Shown here: positions 35,980 to 49,613 of the stretch, piece after piece | Numbering within the stretch: position 1 is the first letter of the stretch | How the letters are laid out: each line of letters starts with the position of its first letter | Source: Blastocystis sp. Blastoise | Taxonomy: Eukaryota > Sar > Bigyra > Opalinata > Blastocystidae | Length of the DNA stretch: 64,000 nucleotides | Reading direction: 5' to 3' | NCBI GenBank assembly: GCA_039096225.1 | Contig: JBBPEB010000028.1 | Location: forward strand, 838,501-902,500 | Translations under genes and position numbers: made by a program | The notes under the pieces: model-generated | The model's input: the letters and a program-made list of their open reading frames with translations, nothing else | Databases searched by the model: none | What the model was told of the DNA's origin: nothing

Positions 35980-38900
35980 ATGATGAATTCTACGTCATTC
36001 CTCATCTGGTTGAGTATTCTTCCAATTTGTATACTTCCCTTCATTGTATCGTTGATCAATTATGGTCATTATCCTAACACAATGAATTCAAAAACCAACA
36101 AAACCATGGATTCCATATATCTATTTTCAAGACAGTTTGCTGTACCACGATATCCTGGTGTAGAGCCTCAATGGACTACGATTCATACATATATTCAACA
36201 ATATTTTCAATATATAGATACGAAATCCAGTGAAATTAATACGTTTAGTTATTCATATCATTCTGAGAATATAACTACTGAGAATGATGGTTCTTTTCTT
36301 TGTTCTAATGGTGTTGGTAATTATGTAGCTTCAATTTATCCAAATTATATACTTCCTGAAGAGGATACAGATATAGCTATTTGTTTATTTAGTCATATTG
36401 ATTCTTCATTTAATTCTATTGGTTATGCAGATGATTTATTTGGTTTTACAGAATCATTAATTTTATTAGAAGATTTTATTAATCGTGAAGATTTGAAATA
36501 TACATTACATTTTATATATTCTGATATTACTCAAGATCATTATGATAGTTTTTATTCTATACCTTTTATACCAGAATTACATAATTGTATGATTAATATA
36601 GAATTACATGGCTCGGGCTGTTCATATATAAAACCTTCTATATTAGGAATAAAAGGGAAGCATGATATTCTATCTTTATTTATGAATTCGAGTCCTTTCT
36701 CTATGAAATCTTCAAATTATATATTTGATTCTAGTTCAATATTAGAAGATGTAACAGGTTCAACTATTCTTTATGATAATTTACTTTTAAATATAAAGAA
36801 TAATGAAGATAAAGAAGAAAAGAAGAAGAATTTCTCATTATTTTCATTTTTATCTTCTAAATCTATGAAATCTCCAAATTTAATTATTTTTGGATTTTCA
36901 GATCGATATACAGCTATTCATACAAGTTTAGACGATCAGTATTGTATTTCAAAAGAAGCCTTATTCGCTAAATACGATTCATTATATTATTTTTTAGATT
37001 CTATAATACAAATACCATTACGTACTCTTAAACCGTATATATATACATATTCAAAACCTTCTTTATTTACGTTTTTTAATTATAATTATATGATATCTTC
37101 ATTTCAAATTCAACTCTGTACCTGTTGTTGTATCGTCATTATTCTCTTTTTTCTATTATATGTAATATATCCCTATATGTCATTTCATTCATTTCAAAAT
37201 ATTTCTAAAGATTATGATTTTTTACAAGGTATTTATAATGGTATTCATTTATGTATATATCAAGGAGGAGGTCTCTTCATTACATTTATTATTAATTATA
37301 TTATACATCGAATAGATCCACTTCAAAATCATAAAGGAGTTTATAGTTTATATGTATTCTTTCTACTAATTACTTCCTGTTTAATTACTTTTACTATACT
37401 TCAAATTGAAATGTATTATTATTATGCTCTTAAATCAATTCGTTTTTATTATTGTAGTATCTTATCCTATATATTATTTCATCTAAGTATAGTATTAATC
37501 ATGAATTATTTATCATTATCTATTTCTTTTAATATACTTATTCCCACGGTTTATCTCTCTATACTTTTCTTTTGTATATATTATTATAATCGATTGTTTC
37601 CTTCTTCACATACTTCTTCCTTTTATTCATCCTTCATGTGTTGTTTTTTTTATATATCATTTCTTCTTATATCTTTTGTAAATTTATTTCCTTTTATTCA
37701 AGTATGTCAAACCTATTATTCTCTACTTGTTTCTGATTCTCATGCAGTTCTTTCCTTATTTATATGCACATTAGCTTCTTATATATATATAACTCCTATT
37801 TTTACGGGTATTTACTACTTTTACTGTTTAATTCCTTCGTCACTATTCTTCTCTAGTAATTCTATTACAGAAATGAAAACAAAAGATATTATTTTATTCA
37901 GATATATATATACTGAAAACAATATACCTTCTTTCTTTATACAAACAAAACAACATTTCCTTTATTATTTCAAGATCTTTAATTATTCATTAGTCTATAT
38001 ATTATTATTATGTATTGGTATTGTATCGCTTATTCCCACATTTACAGATGAACATCCCCTTCCTTTACAAGTATCTACATTATTCTTCTCAGATTCTACA
38101 AATAGTAATATGAATAATGATACTATTTCATATAATAATAATATGAATAATGATACTATTTCATATAATAATAATAATTCATATAATAATAGTAATAAAT
38201 ATAATAATAATGTTCATTCTGGACTATATATATCTGATCCTTATATATTTTCAGTTTTATATTATTTTCGACCTGATTTATTACCTCCAATTTTACAATA
38301 TAATTCATCACAATCAACACAGTGTTATATATCAGGAGAACTATCATCATGTATAGAATTATTTCTTATTAAGAATAATCATACTTATATACCTCGTTGG
38401 AATTATGAGTATTTTCCATTAACATCTTATTCTATTTCTAAATCCTTTTCATTCTCTTTCTCTCATATATCTCAATTCTTAGAAAATCAATATACTAATA
38501 ATAGTACGATTATCGATAATGTTCCTTTATCTACAACTGAATCAGCTACAAATAGAATGATGATATATATTTTATATTCATTAAAGAATAAACTACGTTA
38601 TAGAGATCTTTCTATTCCTAATTATTCTATAGATACTATACTTAATATACAAAATTATACTCAAGATCATATTCAAAATCTTTGGAATTCATTTTCATTA
38701 TTAGAATATACTACTCGAACTATCTCCATTTCTATACCTCATCGTGACCCTTCAATATTAGGAGAATACCCTTATTGTATGATATATATACATGCATATA
38801 CGAATCATTTAAAACGAAGTGCATCGACTATTTCTGTGTTTTTCCAAAGAAATAATCATGTTTATCGTGCTAAAAATACATTTATTAAAGGAATCTTTAA

Positions 38901-39108
38901 GAATTTTGATTCTACTATGAATTTAACTTTATATATCACAGGGAAAAGAGGTACTTATGTTTTATTACAGATCATGGATATTTCACGAATTAATACGTTT
39001 GAAACTTATTCAGTAATGAAGGCCTTTCATGATCTCGCCACAGAACGTTTATTACCGTTCCATTTAGCTCCTCAAGCATATATTGTACAAGATGATTTTG
39101 TTCTTTAA
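35980..39108 (+). CDS. ERMP1/Pff1-like membrane protein with a degenerate M28 metallopeptidase domain
   Basis: An uninterrupted 1042-codon frame, the only long intronless gene here. N-terminal hydrophobic segment (about residues 7-27), a lumenal domain to about residue 355, roughly nine hydrophobic membrane spans to about 690, then a large C-terminal lumenal part rich in NxS/T sites. This is the layout of ERMP1 (animals) and Pff1 (yeast vacuole). M28 relics: the zinc His in FSHIDSS (family HYDS), the bridging Asp in YADDLFG, and the last His in YTAIHTSLDD. The catalytic Glu-Glu pair is not there (HFIYSDITQDHYD instead), so peptidase activity is doubtful. The C-terminal region includes SVFFQRNNHVYR. 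An Asn-rich insert is at about residues 708-745. Lack of introns may reflect retro-origin or simple loss. Location in ER or vacuole is inferred from the family. Confidence 0.75.
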   Translation: MMNSTSFLIWLSILPICILPFIVSLINYGHYPNTMNSKTNKTMDSIYLFSRQFAVPRYPGVEPQWTTIHTYIQQYFQYIDTKSSEINTFSYSYHSENITTENDGSFLCSNGVGNYVASIYPNYILPEEDTDIAICLFSHIDSSFNSIGYADDLFGFTESLILLEDFINREDLKYTLHFIYSDITQDHYDSFYSIPFIPELHNCMINIELHGSGCSYIKPSILGIKGKHDILSLFMNSSPFSMKSSNYIFDSSSILEDVTGSTILYDNLLLNIKNNEDKEEKKKNFSLFSFLSSKSMKSPNLIIFGFSDRYTAIHTSLDDQYCISKEALFAKYDSLYYFLDSIIQIPLRTLKPYIYTYSKPSLFTFFNYNYMISSFQIQLCTCCCIVIILFFLLYVIYPYMSFHSFQNISKDYDFLQGIYNGIHLCIYQGGGLFITFIINYIIHRIDPLQNHKGVYSLYVFFLLITSCLITFTILQIEMYYYYALKSIRFYYCSILSYILFHLSIVLIMNYLSLSISFNILIPTVYLSILFFCIYYYNRLFPSSHTSSFYSSFMCCFFYISFLLISFVNLFPFIQVCQTYYSLLVSDSHAVLSLFICTLASYIYITPIFTGIYYFYCLIPSSLFFSSNSITEMKTKDIILFRYIYTENNIPSFFIQTKQHFLYYFKIFNYSLVYILLLCIGIVSLIPTFTDEHPLPLQVSTLFFSDSTNSNMNNDTISYNNNMNNDTISYNNNNSYNNSNKYNNNVHSGLYISDPYIFSVLYYFRPDLLPPILQYNSSQSTQCYISGELSSCIELFLIKNNHTYIPRWNYEYFPLTSYSISKSFSFSFSHISQFLENQYTNNSTIIDNVPLSTTESATNRMMIYILYSLKNKLRYRDLSIPNYSIDTILNIQNYTQDHIQNLWNSFSLLEYTTRTISISIPHRDPSILGEYPYCMIYIHAYTNHLKRSASTISVFFQRNNHVYRAKNTFIKGIFKNFDSTMNLTLYITGKRGTYVLLQIMDISRINTFETYSVMKAFHDLATERLLPFHLAPQAYIVQDDFVL

Positions 39109-39945
39109 ACCTGATCTTTTTTTATATAATTTTATGTTTTAAATTAAAAAAAAAATATTTTTTTTTTAATTTATTTATTATATTTAAAAGTATTGATGTT
39201 GTATACTGTTTTGTATCTTCTTGTTTTTTTAATTTTGTTATTTTAATTATTTTCTTCTTTTTAATTTTCAATTTGTTTTTCACTTTCATATGAATCATTT
39301 CTTTTTATCATTTTTCACTAAATAAATTATTTTTCTCTTTTTTTTCTTTTTGTCTTTTTATAGAATGTGTATTTTACATATAAGTGTAGAGTAAGATTTT
39401 CTCTTTCAAGGAGATTTTATTTCTAAGAAGAATATCACTTTTTCTGTCATTCCATTTTATTTTTCAAACAAGTCATTTTGATATTATTATTTTTTTCGTT
39501 TTTGGTATATAAATTACTTGGATTTTTATTTTATTCATATTTCTTTATTAATAAAGATGGATATAAGAATATTTAAATTGACTCAGTCACAAACAATATG
39601 TTTTTTAATTAATTTTTCAAAAAACTTATCAAAAATCTACTCTTAGATTGCAGATATCTTGGTTACAAGCATTATTCAATATCAATCATAACCTATTTAC
39701 CTATTCTATGTTCTATTTGAGTAGTATCACAGAAATGTTTATCATATTTGATTTCAAAAATATTCTTTTTTAATTAAAATATATATCAATGTCACAGTAC
39801 AAAACATATTTTACTTTGATAACAATAAAATAAAGAAAAATATAGAATTAAAAAAACAAGAGTTTCTTTCACGATTTTCAACATATTAATAACTAAAAAA
39901 TAAATATTTTTCAGATAATTATATTTTCTTAGAATAAGAAAAGAA
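39109..39945. other. Intergenic interval, no gene seen
   Basis: About 840 bp of T-rich DNA between two plus-strand genes, with many T homopolymers near the 5' side (39117-39360). No gene is recognised. Confidence 0.55.
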
Positions 39946-40766
39946 ATGAGTGATCAACATCCTGAACGATCTATATTTAGTATGTAGCTATTCATATTTA
40001 TAGAGACGATACATTAAAATAACATTTTGAATATATTTAGTTGGTAATATTCCATATGATGCAACAGAAGATGAGCTTCGAAAGATCTTTGAGACTGCAG
40101 GACCTGTAGTCTCATTTAAGTATATATTTTAATTTATTATATTAACTATGAACACGAGAATCTTTTTTTTTTTATTATTTAAATTAGTTAAAGAACAGAA
40201 TTCTACATTAAATAAAGGTTATGCATTTTGTGAATATCAAGATAAGCATACAGCAGAATGTGCTTTGAAGAATTTACGTGAACAACAGATTAAAGGAAGA
40301 ATATTAAGAATTGATACAGCTGATGGTAAACGAAAGCGTGTCAATGATATAACTCAAGTAAATTTTTATTTAATTCGAATTATATGTTGAATATTTTTTT
40401 GATATATGTATATCTAATTTTTTTTGTTGAATAATTATTTTTTAATATTATATTTTCTTTTTTTTTGTTGAAATATAATTTTAAAAATAGAATATTATTT
40501 ATTTTATTTTGTTGAATAATGTTAAAGAATAGAATAGTATCTATTTTATATAGGCTGAAGATAATTCTAGTTTATCAAAATTTAAGCCAAAAGAGATTTG
40601 GGAGTTTGTTGCGAATATGAAGCGAGAATGTGTAAAAGATCGTGTATTTGCTCGTAAATTACTTATGAATTATCCTCAAGTTGTACAATTCTTACAAGAA
40701 GCAGAAATTGATCTTGGAATACTTACTAGTGATATTCCTGGAGCTAAAGTTAATAAAGCTATGTAA
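39946..40766 (+). CDS. Cleavage stimulation factor 64 kDa subunit (CstF64/Rna15), short form
   Basis: CstF64 binds the U/GU-rich element downstream of poly(A) sites during mRNA 3' processing. Exons: 39946-39979, 40041-40119, about 40183-40357, 40554-40766. The RRM has RNP2 IFIGNI and RNP1 KGYAFCEY, with the diagnostic start [25 protein letters not shown]. The final exon encodes the CstF77-binding hinge ([34 protein letters not shown]). Two oddities: the frame between exons 2 and 3 fits only if the acceptor is AA (…ttta-A|ATTA), because the nearby AG at 40186-40187 leads into a stop; and the end ATG TAA GT could be a donor followed by a tiny exon at 40855. The Pro-rich region and C-terminal helix bundle of animal CstF64 are absent. 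Confidence 0.88.
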
Positions 40767-41507
40767 GTCTACTTATGTTTTTTATATAAAGTCATGTTTT
40801 ATTTATTATATATTGCTTTTTTTTTAAATAATAATATTTTTGATATATATATAGATAAACTTTAGTGAATAGTTTATTTATTTTTTATTTTTCCTTTTTG
40901 TTTTTAATATTTGAAAATTTTATTTTTTGTTCATGCTATATTTATGTTTTGTTGTTTTTCAAATAAGCTAGTTATGCGTGAATTAGTATCCTTTTCTTAG
41001 TAAAATCATAGAATAGTTATATTATTATTTATATTTCATTTAAATTAGAATTTATTGAATTAATGTTTGTAAGCTATTTTGAATTCAAAATGAAATGAAT
41101 AGAACAAGTTTTCTCTGTATATATAATTATTTTTGTGAGTTCTTTATATATTGCAAATAATAGTTTAATATCTGGATTTGATTCTTTTCATAAAGATATT
41201 GATAATGTTAGAATAGAATATATGCAAATAATTATCGATTATTCTTTTATCATCACTCTCATAGCACTTATTTATATATTCTTTAAAATAATGCATCTCA
41301 CTAGTCATACAATAAGGAATTCATTAATGAGCTGCTATATTCAACTATAAAAACATAAAATAATAAAAATCTGAATTTTTCTGAATTATTTAATTGTTAC
41401 TGAAACAAAAAAGAATGAATACTTTTTTTCATTTATTTTCATTATAACTAAATGCAATCGTATTTTATTCACAGTTACTGCAATGGAGTCACCTAACCTT
41501 TGTATAG
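40767..41507. other. Interval that should contain the first exon of ketopantoate reductase
   Basis: About 740 bp. A 70-codon open stretch at 41135-41350 contains one hydrophobic segment (YSFIITLIALIYIFF) but lacks an ATG at its head and matches nothing I know. The first exon of the downstream reductase must lie here and end in phase 2, but I cannot place it. Confidence 0.4.
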
Positions 41508-43563
<2,056 letters not shown>

Positions 43564-43870
43564 GATAGAATTAGCGCAAATAGATTCATAGTTTCTACTG
43601 TAAGTCGTGAGATATAATGAAAAACTTTGTTGATCATGTAATTATTTTTTTTTTGTTTTTTCTTTAAACTATAAATATCGATCTTTCGTCGTATTTACGT
43701 ATTACTCACATAAAAAATAAATAGAGAAACATCATAAAAAGAAGATTTTTTGAAAACACAACCTAAACAAAAATAATCCTGAATAATTAAGAAACATCAA
43801 AGGAAATTCAAATAGTTTTATGAATAAATTGAATTTTAGTCTATTCTTCTTTATTTGCCTATAAAAACTG
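43564..43870. other. Intergenic interval, no gene seen
   Basis: About 307 bp between two plus-strand genes. Nothing is recognised except T-rich tracts. Confidence 0.5.
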
Positions 43871-44658
43871 ATGGAAGACAATACGAAAGATATAAATCAG
43901 CAATCAAGCGAGAATAAGGAGCAATTCTATAAACAGAAATATGAAGAATGTTTAGTAACCATTGCTACACAAAAGAATGAGATTAATGCTTTGAAATCAT
44001 CGTTAATCACACTCTCTAAGAAGTTCTCTCCAGAATTTCATTATCAAAAGTACATTCTCATGGATCCAGCGGTACATGAGGAATATCAATGTCTCCAAGA
44101 TAACTATTCTTTAGCGTATATATTGTATTATTTGTTTATATGTTTTTAATAATATTTTTATTACGTTTCTGTATTCATTTTTTGACTTCTATTGATAATT
44201 ATGTTTTATTATATTTTTTTCAGTCAAGATGATCTTCTTCATTCAAAAGAAGGTATGGGTAGTAATATATTTGATGTAGATACAATGGAATCGCGTAGAA
44301 ACTTTGATAATTTATTGAAACAAGTATTTTTTTTTATTGTTATTTATTTTTTATGTTTTTCGCATATCAATATAAGCTATATAATAAATATATTATCGTT
44401 ATATATGTTGTATATAGAATCCTATTGATAATAATATAAGTATAAGTGAAACTGATAAATTGAAATTGCAATTAATTGAACAAGAAAAAGACACAATCTC
44501 TCTCAAGAATACATGCGTATATAAATAGAATTATTAATTGTTTAATATTATTGTTTATCATAAATATTATATATATGTATTATTTATTATTTATTATATA
44601 TAGGAACAATGTGAGAAATGGGTTCAAGAAGCTGAAAATCAAAGAGCAGAAATGTATA

Positions 44659-44715
<57 letters not shown>

Positions 44716-44737
44716 GTTATATATATATATATATATA

Positions 44738-44814
<77 letters not shown>

Positions 44815-45238
44815 TTCTAGGTACAAACAGATTTTTTATTTACAGCGTGATATGAATAAGACAGGTCCCTCTCGTACAGCGCGTCATCGTCGTAGTTATG
44901 ATTGTAGTCCAATAGTAAGTAAACCCAGTCGTCACAGTTCAAGTGTAAGTCGATCTACTTCAAAAGAAAGAGAGAATTATCGTGAAAAAGATAAATATAG
45001 AGATCGAAATAGAGATCGAGATAGAGAAAGAGAAAATAAAAAAGAAAGAGAAAGAGAAGATTCTAGAATTCGTGGAAAACGAGAAAATTCACGTGATCGT
45101 TCTTTATATAAAGATAGAGATTCTAAAAAATATAAATCAGAAAAACGAGATACTAATTACGATTCCCATGATTATGATAAGAAATCTGAAAGTGAACGAA
45201 GTAAACGCCGTCATAAGAGTCATGATTCAAGTGCTTAA
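43871..45238 (+). CDS. Coiled-coil protein with RS tail, WTAP/FIP37-like
   Basis: Five exons: 43871-44115, 44224-44323, 44418-44516, 44604-44653, 44821-45238; 304 codons with TAA, all GT-AG. Residues about 15-60 and 110-180 look like coiled coil (QKNEINALKSSLITLSKKF; LKLQLIEQEKDTISLKN). Residues about 64-78 (ILMDPAVHEEYQCLQ) resemble the VDPA(V/I) segment that follows the first coil in WTAP (animals) and FIP37 (plants), the splicing-linked regulator of the m6A methyltransferase complex. The C-terminal 110 residues are an Arg/Ser/Asp/Glu-rich tail (SRSTSKERENYREKDKYRD ...), typical of nuclear speckle proteins. WTAP itself lacks so strong an RS tail, so this could be another RS-type coiled-coil splicing factor. 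I would call nuclear RNA processing likely and WTAP possible. Confidence 0.5.
44658..44816. repeat. (ATT)n microsatellite pair in an intron
   Basis: Two long ATT runs separated by a TA run fill almost the whole intron between the fourth and fifth exons of the WTAP-like gene. The long Leu or Ile frames across it are spurious. Confidence 0.9.
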
Positions 45239-45667
45239 TAAAGTTATATATATATAAAGTTATATATATATAAAATATAATATATATAAAATATAATATA
45301 TATAAGTTTTTTTTATTTCATTTTATAAAAATTGGAGTTCATACATTTATATGTATTTACTATTGATCTTTATGATTTCATGTTGATATATATTTATTAA
45401 TAATTTTTTATTTATTATTTATATAATTATATTTTTAATATGTTAACACCTATATATTTTCTCCTTTTTCTTTTTCGTAACTTTATATGTGTTTCATTAC
45501 TTTTATTTTAATTCTTATATGATTTTCTAAGTTTTGATATCGTTTTGCTCTTTATAAGCATTTATTATGTAAATAAATGTTTTGATTAACCAGATTTCAC
45601 AAAAATATACTATTCAAAGTTATTTATTAGATAGATCTCGACTTGCCTATTTCTAAACAATAATTTT
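45239..45667. other. Intergenic interval, no gene seen
   Basis: About 430 bp, starting with a short array of AAGTTATATATATAT units (45239-45305), then plain AT-rich DNA preceding the TPR gene. No gene is recognised. Confidence 0.5.
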
Positions 45668-47820
45668 ATGACAATAATATCATCATTACATGGTTTAAAT
45701 AAGAAAAAGAAAAAACAAATTATTTCCCAAGGGACTTTTATGAATGCTGTTTTTGACTTGAATATGGATTCTCTTCATCCAGAGTCACATGAGGATGATT
45801 TGTTTAGTATGAGCATGATACTATTTAATGATTAAGAAATTTAGCGAACAAAATATCAGAAATTGATTCTGTCATTGGTACTATAAAACATAATAAATCA
45901 TTCAGACATATGCTAGCCAACTGTCACGTAGATGAGAATGGTCAATTCATGGCAACTAAGCCATCAAAGTATATTTTGCGAATAAAATTTCTTTATTTCG
46001 TTAGTTTTATTCGTCCAACTATTACTAATTTGAATAAGGAGGATGTAGATACATGGTCTTTCTGTTGGATGAAAAGTATTGATTGCTATATTCCTCAAGA
46101 ACAACAGAATGAGTCTAAAACTGATATTATGTCGTATATCTTATAATTAAAAAGATGATATTATGTTATATACAATAATTATATGCTTTTCGATATTCAT
46201 TCATATAATATAAATAGTTATAACGATGAATTGATACACGATAAGAATTTTTATAATCCTTATGGTTTGCATAATATGATATTATGTTATGATATTACAG
46301 AGTTTATCTCATTATATCGTGATTTATCATTCCCAAAAGAACAGCAGTATGAAACTATTCGATTAAATCAAGAATCGAAATGGGCCCAACAAAGGTATAT
46401 AGTGATATATATTTATAATAGTTTCCTTTATGTATAAATTATATATATTTATATTTTATATTCATTATTGTTTCAGTTATTCTATAAATTATATATATTA
46501 ATTAATTATTATTAATATATGTATATATATATATATTTTATATTTATTATTGTTTCAGTTATTCTATAAACTATATTAATTAATTATTATTATTATATAT
46601 ATATATATAGATTAGAAAGAGGTATAGAGTATGCAAGAATGAATGATTATATACATGCTATTAAATGTTATAATGAATCACTTAATCTTATTCCCGATTT
46701 CACCGAAGCATATACTGCTAGAGGCGCAGCATATATATATATATTTACTATATATTATATATATATTATATATTTATATTTACTATATATTTTTTATTAT
46801 GTTTTTGTTCTAGCAACATCTTATCTTTTATATATATTATTATTTATTCTATTATCTATAAAACAGTTATGTATTAATATCTTTTAATCGTTTGTTAATT
46901 TTTCATATATTCTATTCTTTTGCTTATTAAAAATCAATACTAGATTTATACTTCTATTTTTTTACTATATACATATATATTCCTAGAATAAGTGTAAATA
47001 TATATATATATATAGATATATTAAACAGCAGAAATACAAAGAAGGAATACATGACTTTGAAACAGCTCTTTCTATTGATAAGAATACTCCAAATGCGAAA
47101 GATTATCTACAAAAAGCAATGTCCATGGTATAGAAGAATATATATATGATATATTCAAATTTCTTTATATTCATATATATGTATGATATATTCAAATCTC
47201 TTTATATTCATATATATATATATTATAATATACTTCTTCAAATATATAAGTATTACTCTCTAATTTTATTTGTATTTATTTAGATGAATAGAGAACGAAA
47301 AGTAAATTCTTCGTTTGTATCTACATATTATTCATCGCTTCAATCGTCTTCTTCTTCTTCTTCTTCTCTTCCTTCATCTATATCAACTACTAGACAACAA
47401 GATAAAGATTCTACAACATATAAAGATTCTATAAATAAAAAATCAATGGAACAAGTCGATAAGGAACTTTTAGAATTATTAAAAAATGTATTTTAAATAT
47501 TTATATTTTATAATTATTTATTATTTTATTTTATTTTATTATTATAATCATCATCATTTATTATATATATTATTATTATATTCTATATAATATATATATA
47601 TATATAGAAAACAAAGTATTCTAGTCGAGATAAGAATGATGATTGCTATTCCCATCATTATTCCCGTGATTCTTCTAGACATCATCATAGTCATCATTCT
47701 CATCACAAACATTCTACAGACAGTCCTTCTTATCATTCTAGAGACAAAGAAAACAGTCATTCAATTCATAGACACAAATCAAGATCTCAATCAAAAACTA
47801 AGAATCCTAATAATTTATAA
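45668..47820 (+). CDS. TPR protein with a Ser/Arg/His-rich tail
   Basis: Eight exons: 45668-45806, 45845-45968, 46005-46130, 46218-46394, 46611-46730, 47016-47127, 47284-47487, 47608-47820; 405 codons with TAA. The N-terminus has a basic stretch (LNKKKKKQ) and an unrecognised domain of about 160 residues. Residues about 190-265 hold at least two TPR units: WAQQRLERGIEYARMNDYIHAIKCYNESLNLIPDF is the first (quoted by its key A-x-x-R-x-x-x-Y-x-x-A-I pattern), followed by EAYTARGAA then YIKQQKYKEGIHDFETAL. The tail is Ser/Lys, then Ser/His/Arg (HYSRDSSRHHHSHHSHH), like nuclear RS proteins. TTC14-type proteins combine TPRs with such a tail, but I cannot confirm the S1 domain expected there. The intron at 46731-47015 starts with AT if the TPR spacing is kept. 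Confidence 0.65.
46441..46610. repeat. Direct tandem duplication of about 85 bp in an intron
   Basis: Two near-copies of a segment containing ATTGTTTCAGTTATTCTATAA lie back to back in the intron before the TPR exon. Each copy carries a CAG that could act as a spurious acceptor. Confidence 0.7.
47128..47225. repeat. Direct tandem duplication of about 45 bp in an intron
   Basis: The phrase TATGATATATTCAAAT plus the following CTTTATATTCATATATAT occurs twice in succession in the intron after the sixth exon of the TPR gene. Confidence 0.65.
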
Positions 47821-48297
47821 TATATAAATATAGTATTTATAACAATTCATAAATAATAATAATCATCTATTTTTCTTTCAATATGACTATTTTAAACTTT
47901 TCTACTTTTTTGTGTTATTATATTTTTTATGTATATTTCAATTCTTTTCTTCGTATTTATAACGATACAAAAATCGTGTCAATATCTTGTATATATTTTT
48001 TATTTTTGTTGTTCAAAACTATCTTGTTATATTAAATTCATTCTAGTCTGTAATTATATCAAGAAATACGAAGATATTCATTATATTTTAATATCACATT
48101 ATCTCATTCATTTGTTTTATAATAGATAGAAAAATATACTCAATAGAGACTACATATCAATCACTTTATTTATATAAAAAGTCCTTCTATCTCCTACAAA
48201 ATTGTCTTTTTCCCATTCATAATCTTTTATAATCTATATGAATAAAATAGAAGGATTCGATGAACAAAACACATGTATATATACATATATATTAATA
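47821..48297. other. Intergenic interval between convergent genes
   Basis: About 477 bp between the ends of the TPR gene (plus) and the TFIIA-gamma gene (minus). No further gene is supported; a 66-codon open frame here has no protein-like composition. Confidence 0.5.
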
Positions 48298-48723
48298 TTA
48301 TGTTTGTTTTTGTTCAGGACAAGAAACAATTTTGATTTCATTTGTGTCTAAAATACATTCGTCGTCTATAGAAATAGTTGAAGAATTTAACTCATATTTC
48401 CAGTAATCATCATATAAATTATAATTTTCCACTTGGCCATTGATTTCGCCATGAGGTAATATATCCTTGTTTTTCTTGAAATAATTCATAACAACCTATA
48501 GAACATAAATAAGAGATGTGTTGAATTTCTATATGAACTCAAATGTAGTCATTATTCATATATATACATGATCAAATTTATAGAGTATAAGTTGACATTG
48601 TTCCTCAGAGAGTTTTTTCTTTTCTTTTAGTTCATCTAATGTTGTTATCAATGACTTACCTATTGTAGAGTATCTATATATTTGTAGGTCGTCATTCGAA
48701 ATTGGTGAACTCATTTCATTCAT
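48298..48723 (-). CDS. Transcription factor IIA gamma (small) subunit, TOA2
   Basis: TFIIA stabilises TBP on promoters; the gamma subunit pairs with the alpha/beta chain in a four-helix bundle and a beta barrel. Two exons, 48723-48568 and 48495-48298; 118 codons with TAA (yeast Toa2 122, human 109). The helical half is IYRYSTIGKSLITTLDELK then LSEEQCQLILYKFD, matching YR.ttlG..L...LDEL ... q.a...l..FD. The barrel half includes GQVENYNLYDDYWKYELN and IKIVSCPEQK, matching G.l..Yr.cD.vWtf.l and vKIVACd. The start is the ATG at 48723, with a second ATG three codons later. Confidence 0.93.
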
Positions 48724-48913
48724 AAGAACCTATTCACAATAATCCAATACTTTCAAGACCTCAATATAGAATAAATTATAAATTTCAGACTAGTATAATG
48801 TAATAATTTAGTTTATTAAAATTTATCTTAATTTTTTTTTGAAAATAAAAAACAGGTTTACTAAATTTCCAAGAATAATTCAGTTACTTTTTTATTTTTA
48901 CTTTTTAGAAGCA
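48724..48913. promoter_or_regulatory. Compact divergent promoter region
   Basis: Only 190 bp separate the starts of TFIIA-gamma (minus) and RBMX2 (plus). A TTTTTAG at 48903-48909 just before the plus-strand ATG may be the end of an intron in the 5' untranslated region. Confidence 0.45.
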
Positions 48914-49613
48914 ATGAATATTCAAAAAGAGATATCTCGATTGAATGAAGATGAACTGATGCAAAGTACTCCTTTCGAGGCATCTTGGCATAGACAATAT
49001 GAAAATAAACCATGGATCTATGTTGGTGGTTTAGCAAATGAACTTACTGAAGGTGATGTGATATGTGTATTCTCACAATGGGGTGAAATTGAAGATATTA
49101 CATTAGTTCGTGATAAAGATACAGGAAAATCAAAAGGATTTGCTTTTATTCGTTATGAGAATTGGTTATCTACTGTTCTTGCAGTAGATAACATGAATGG
49201 AACAAAAGTATATATATGTTTTTTGGATAATAACATACTTTTTATTTAATTATTCAACGATAATAAATAATTTTTAAGTATAGCTTCTCGATAGATCGTT
49301 GACTGTGGACCATAAACCAAATTATAAACCTCCAAAAGAAGTAGATGAACAATATGAGAAGAAAAAGAAAGACTCTGTGACATCTCATAAAGATAATTAT
49401 CATTCTAGAAGACATTCACCAAGTCATTCTCATTCTAGAAGACGTTCACCAAGTCGTTCTGATTCAAGATCACGTTCTCGTTCTTCTCATCGTCATTCAC
49501 ATTCTTCTCATCGTCATTCACAATCTTCTCGTTATCATAATTCAAAACATAATAGTCATTCATACTCACGATCAAGAAGTCCTGCATCAAGAGATTATCA
49601 TAGAAGGCATTAA
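48914..49613 (+). CDS. RBMX2/Ist3 (Snu17), RES complex RRM protein
   Basis: Ist3/RBMX2 is the RRM subunit of the RES complex, which joins the spliceosome before activation and supports splicing of short introns. Two exons, 48914-49207 and 49284-49613; 208 codons with TAA. It begins MNIQKEISRLNEDEL, then SWHRQYENKPWIYVGGL (family SWH..YkdsawifvGGL) with RNP2 IYVGGL and RNP1 KGFAFIRY. LTEGDVICVFSQWGEIEDI and STVLAVDNMNGTK are characteristic of this family alone. The RRM is followed by the conserved RSLTVDHKPNYKPPK, then an Arg/Ser/His-rich tail (SRRRSPSRSDSRSRSRSS). I chose the ATG at 48914 because the family starts there; upstream in-frame sequence is poor. Confidence 0.95.

Noticed and set aside
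41135-41350. Small membrane protein gene
   Set aside because: There is no ATG at the head of the frame, no recognisable family and a composition like its surroundings. It is mentioned only as an open stretch.
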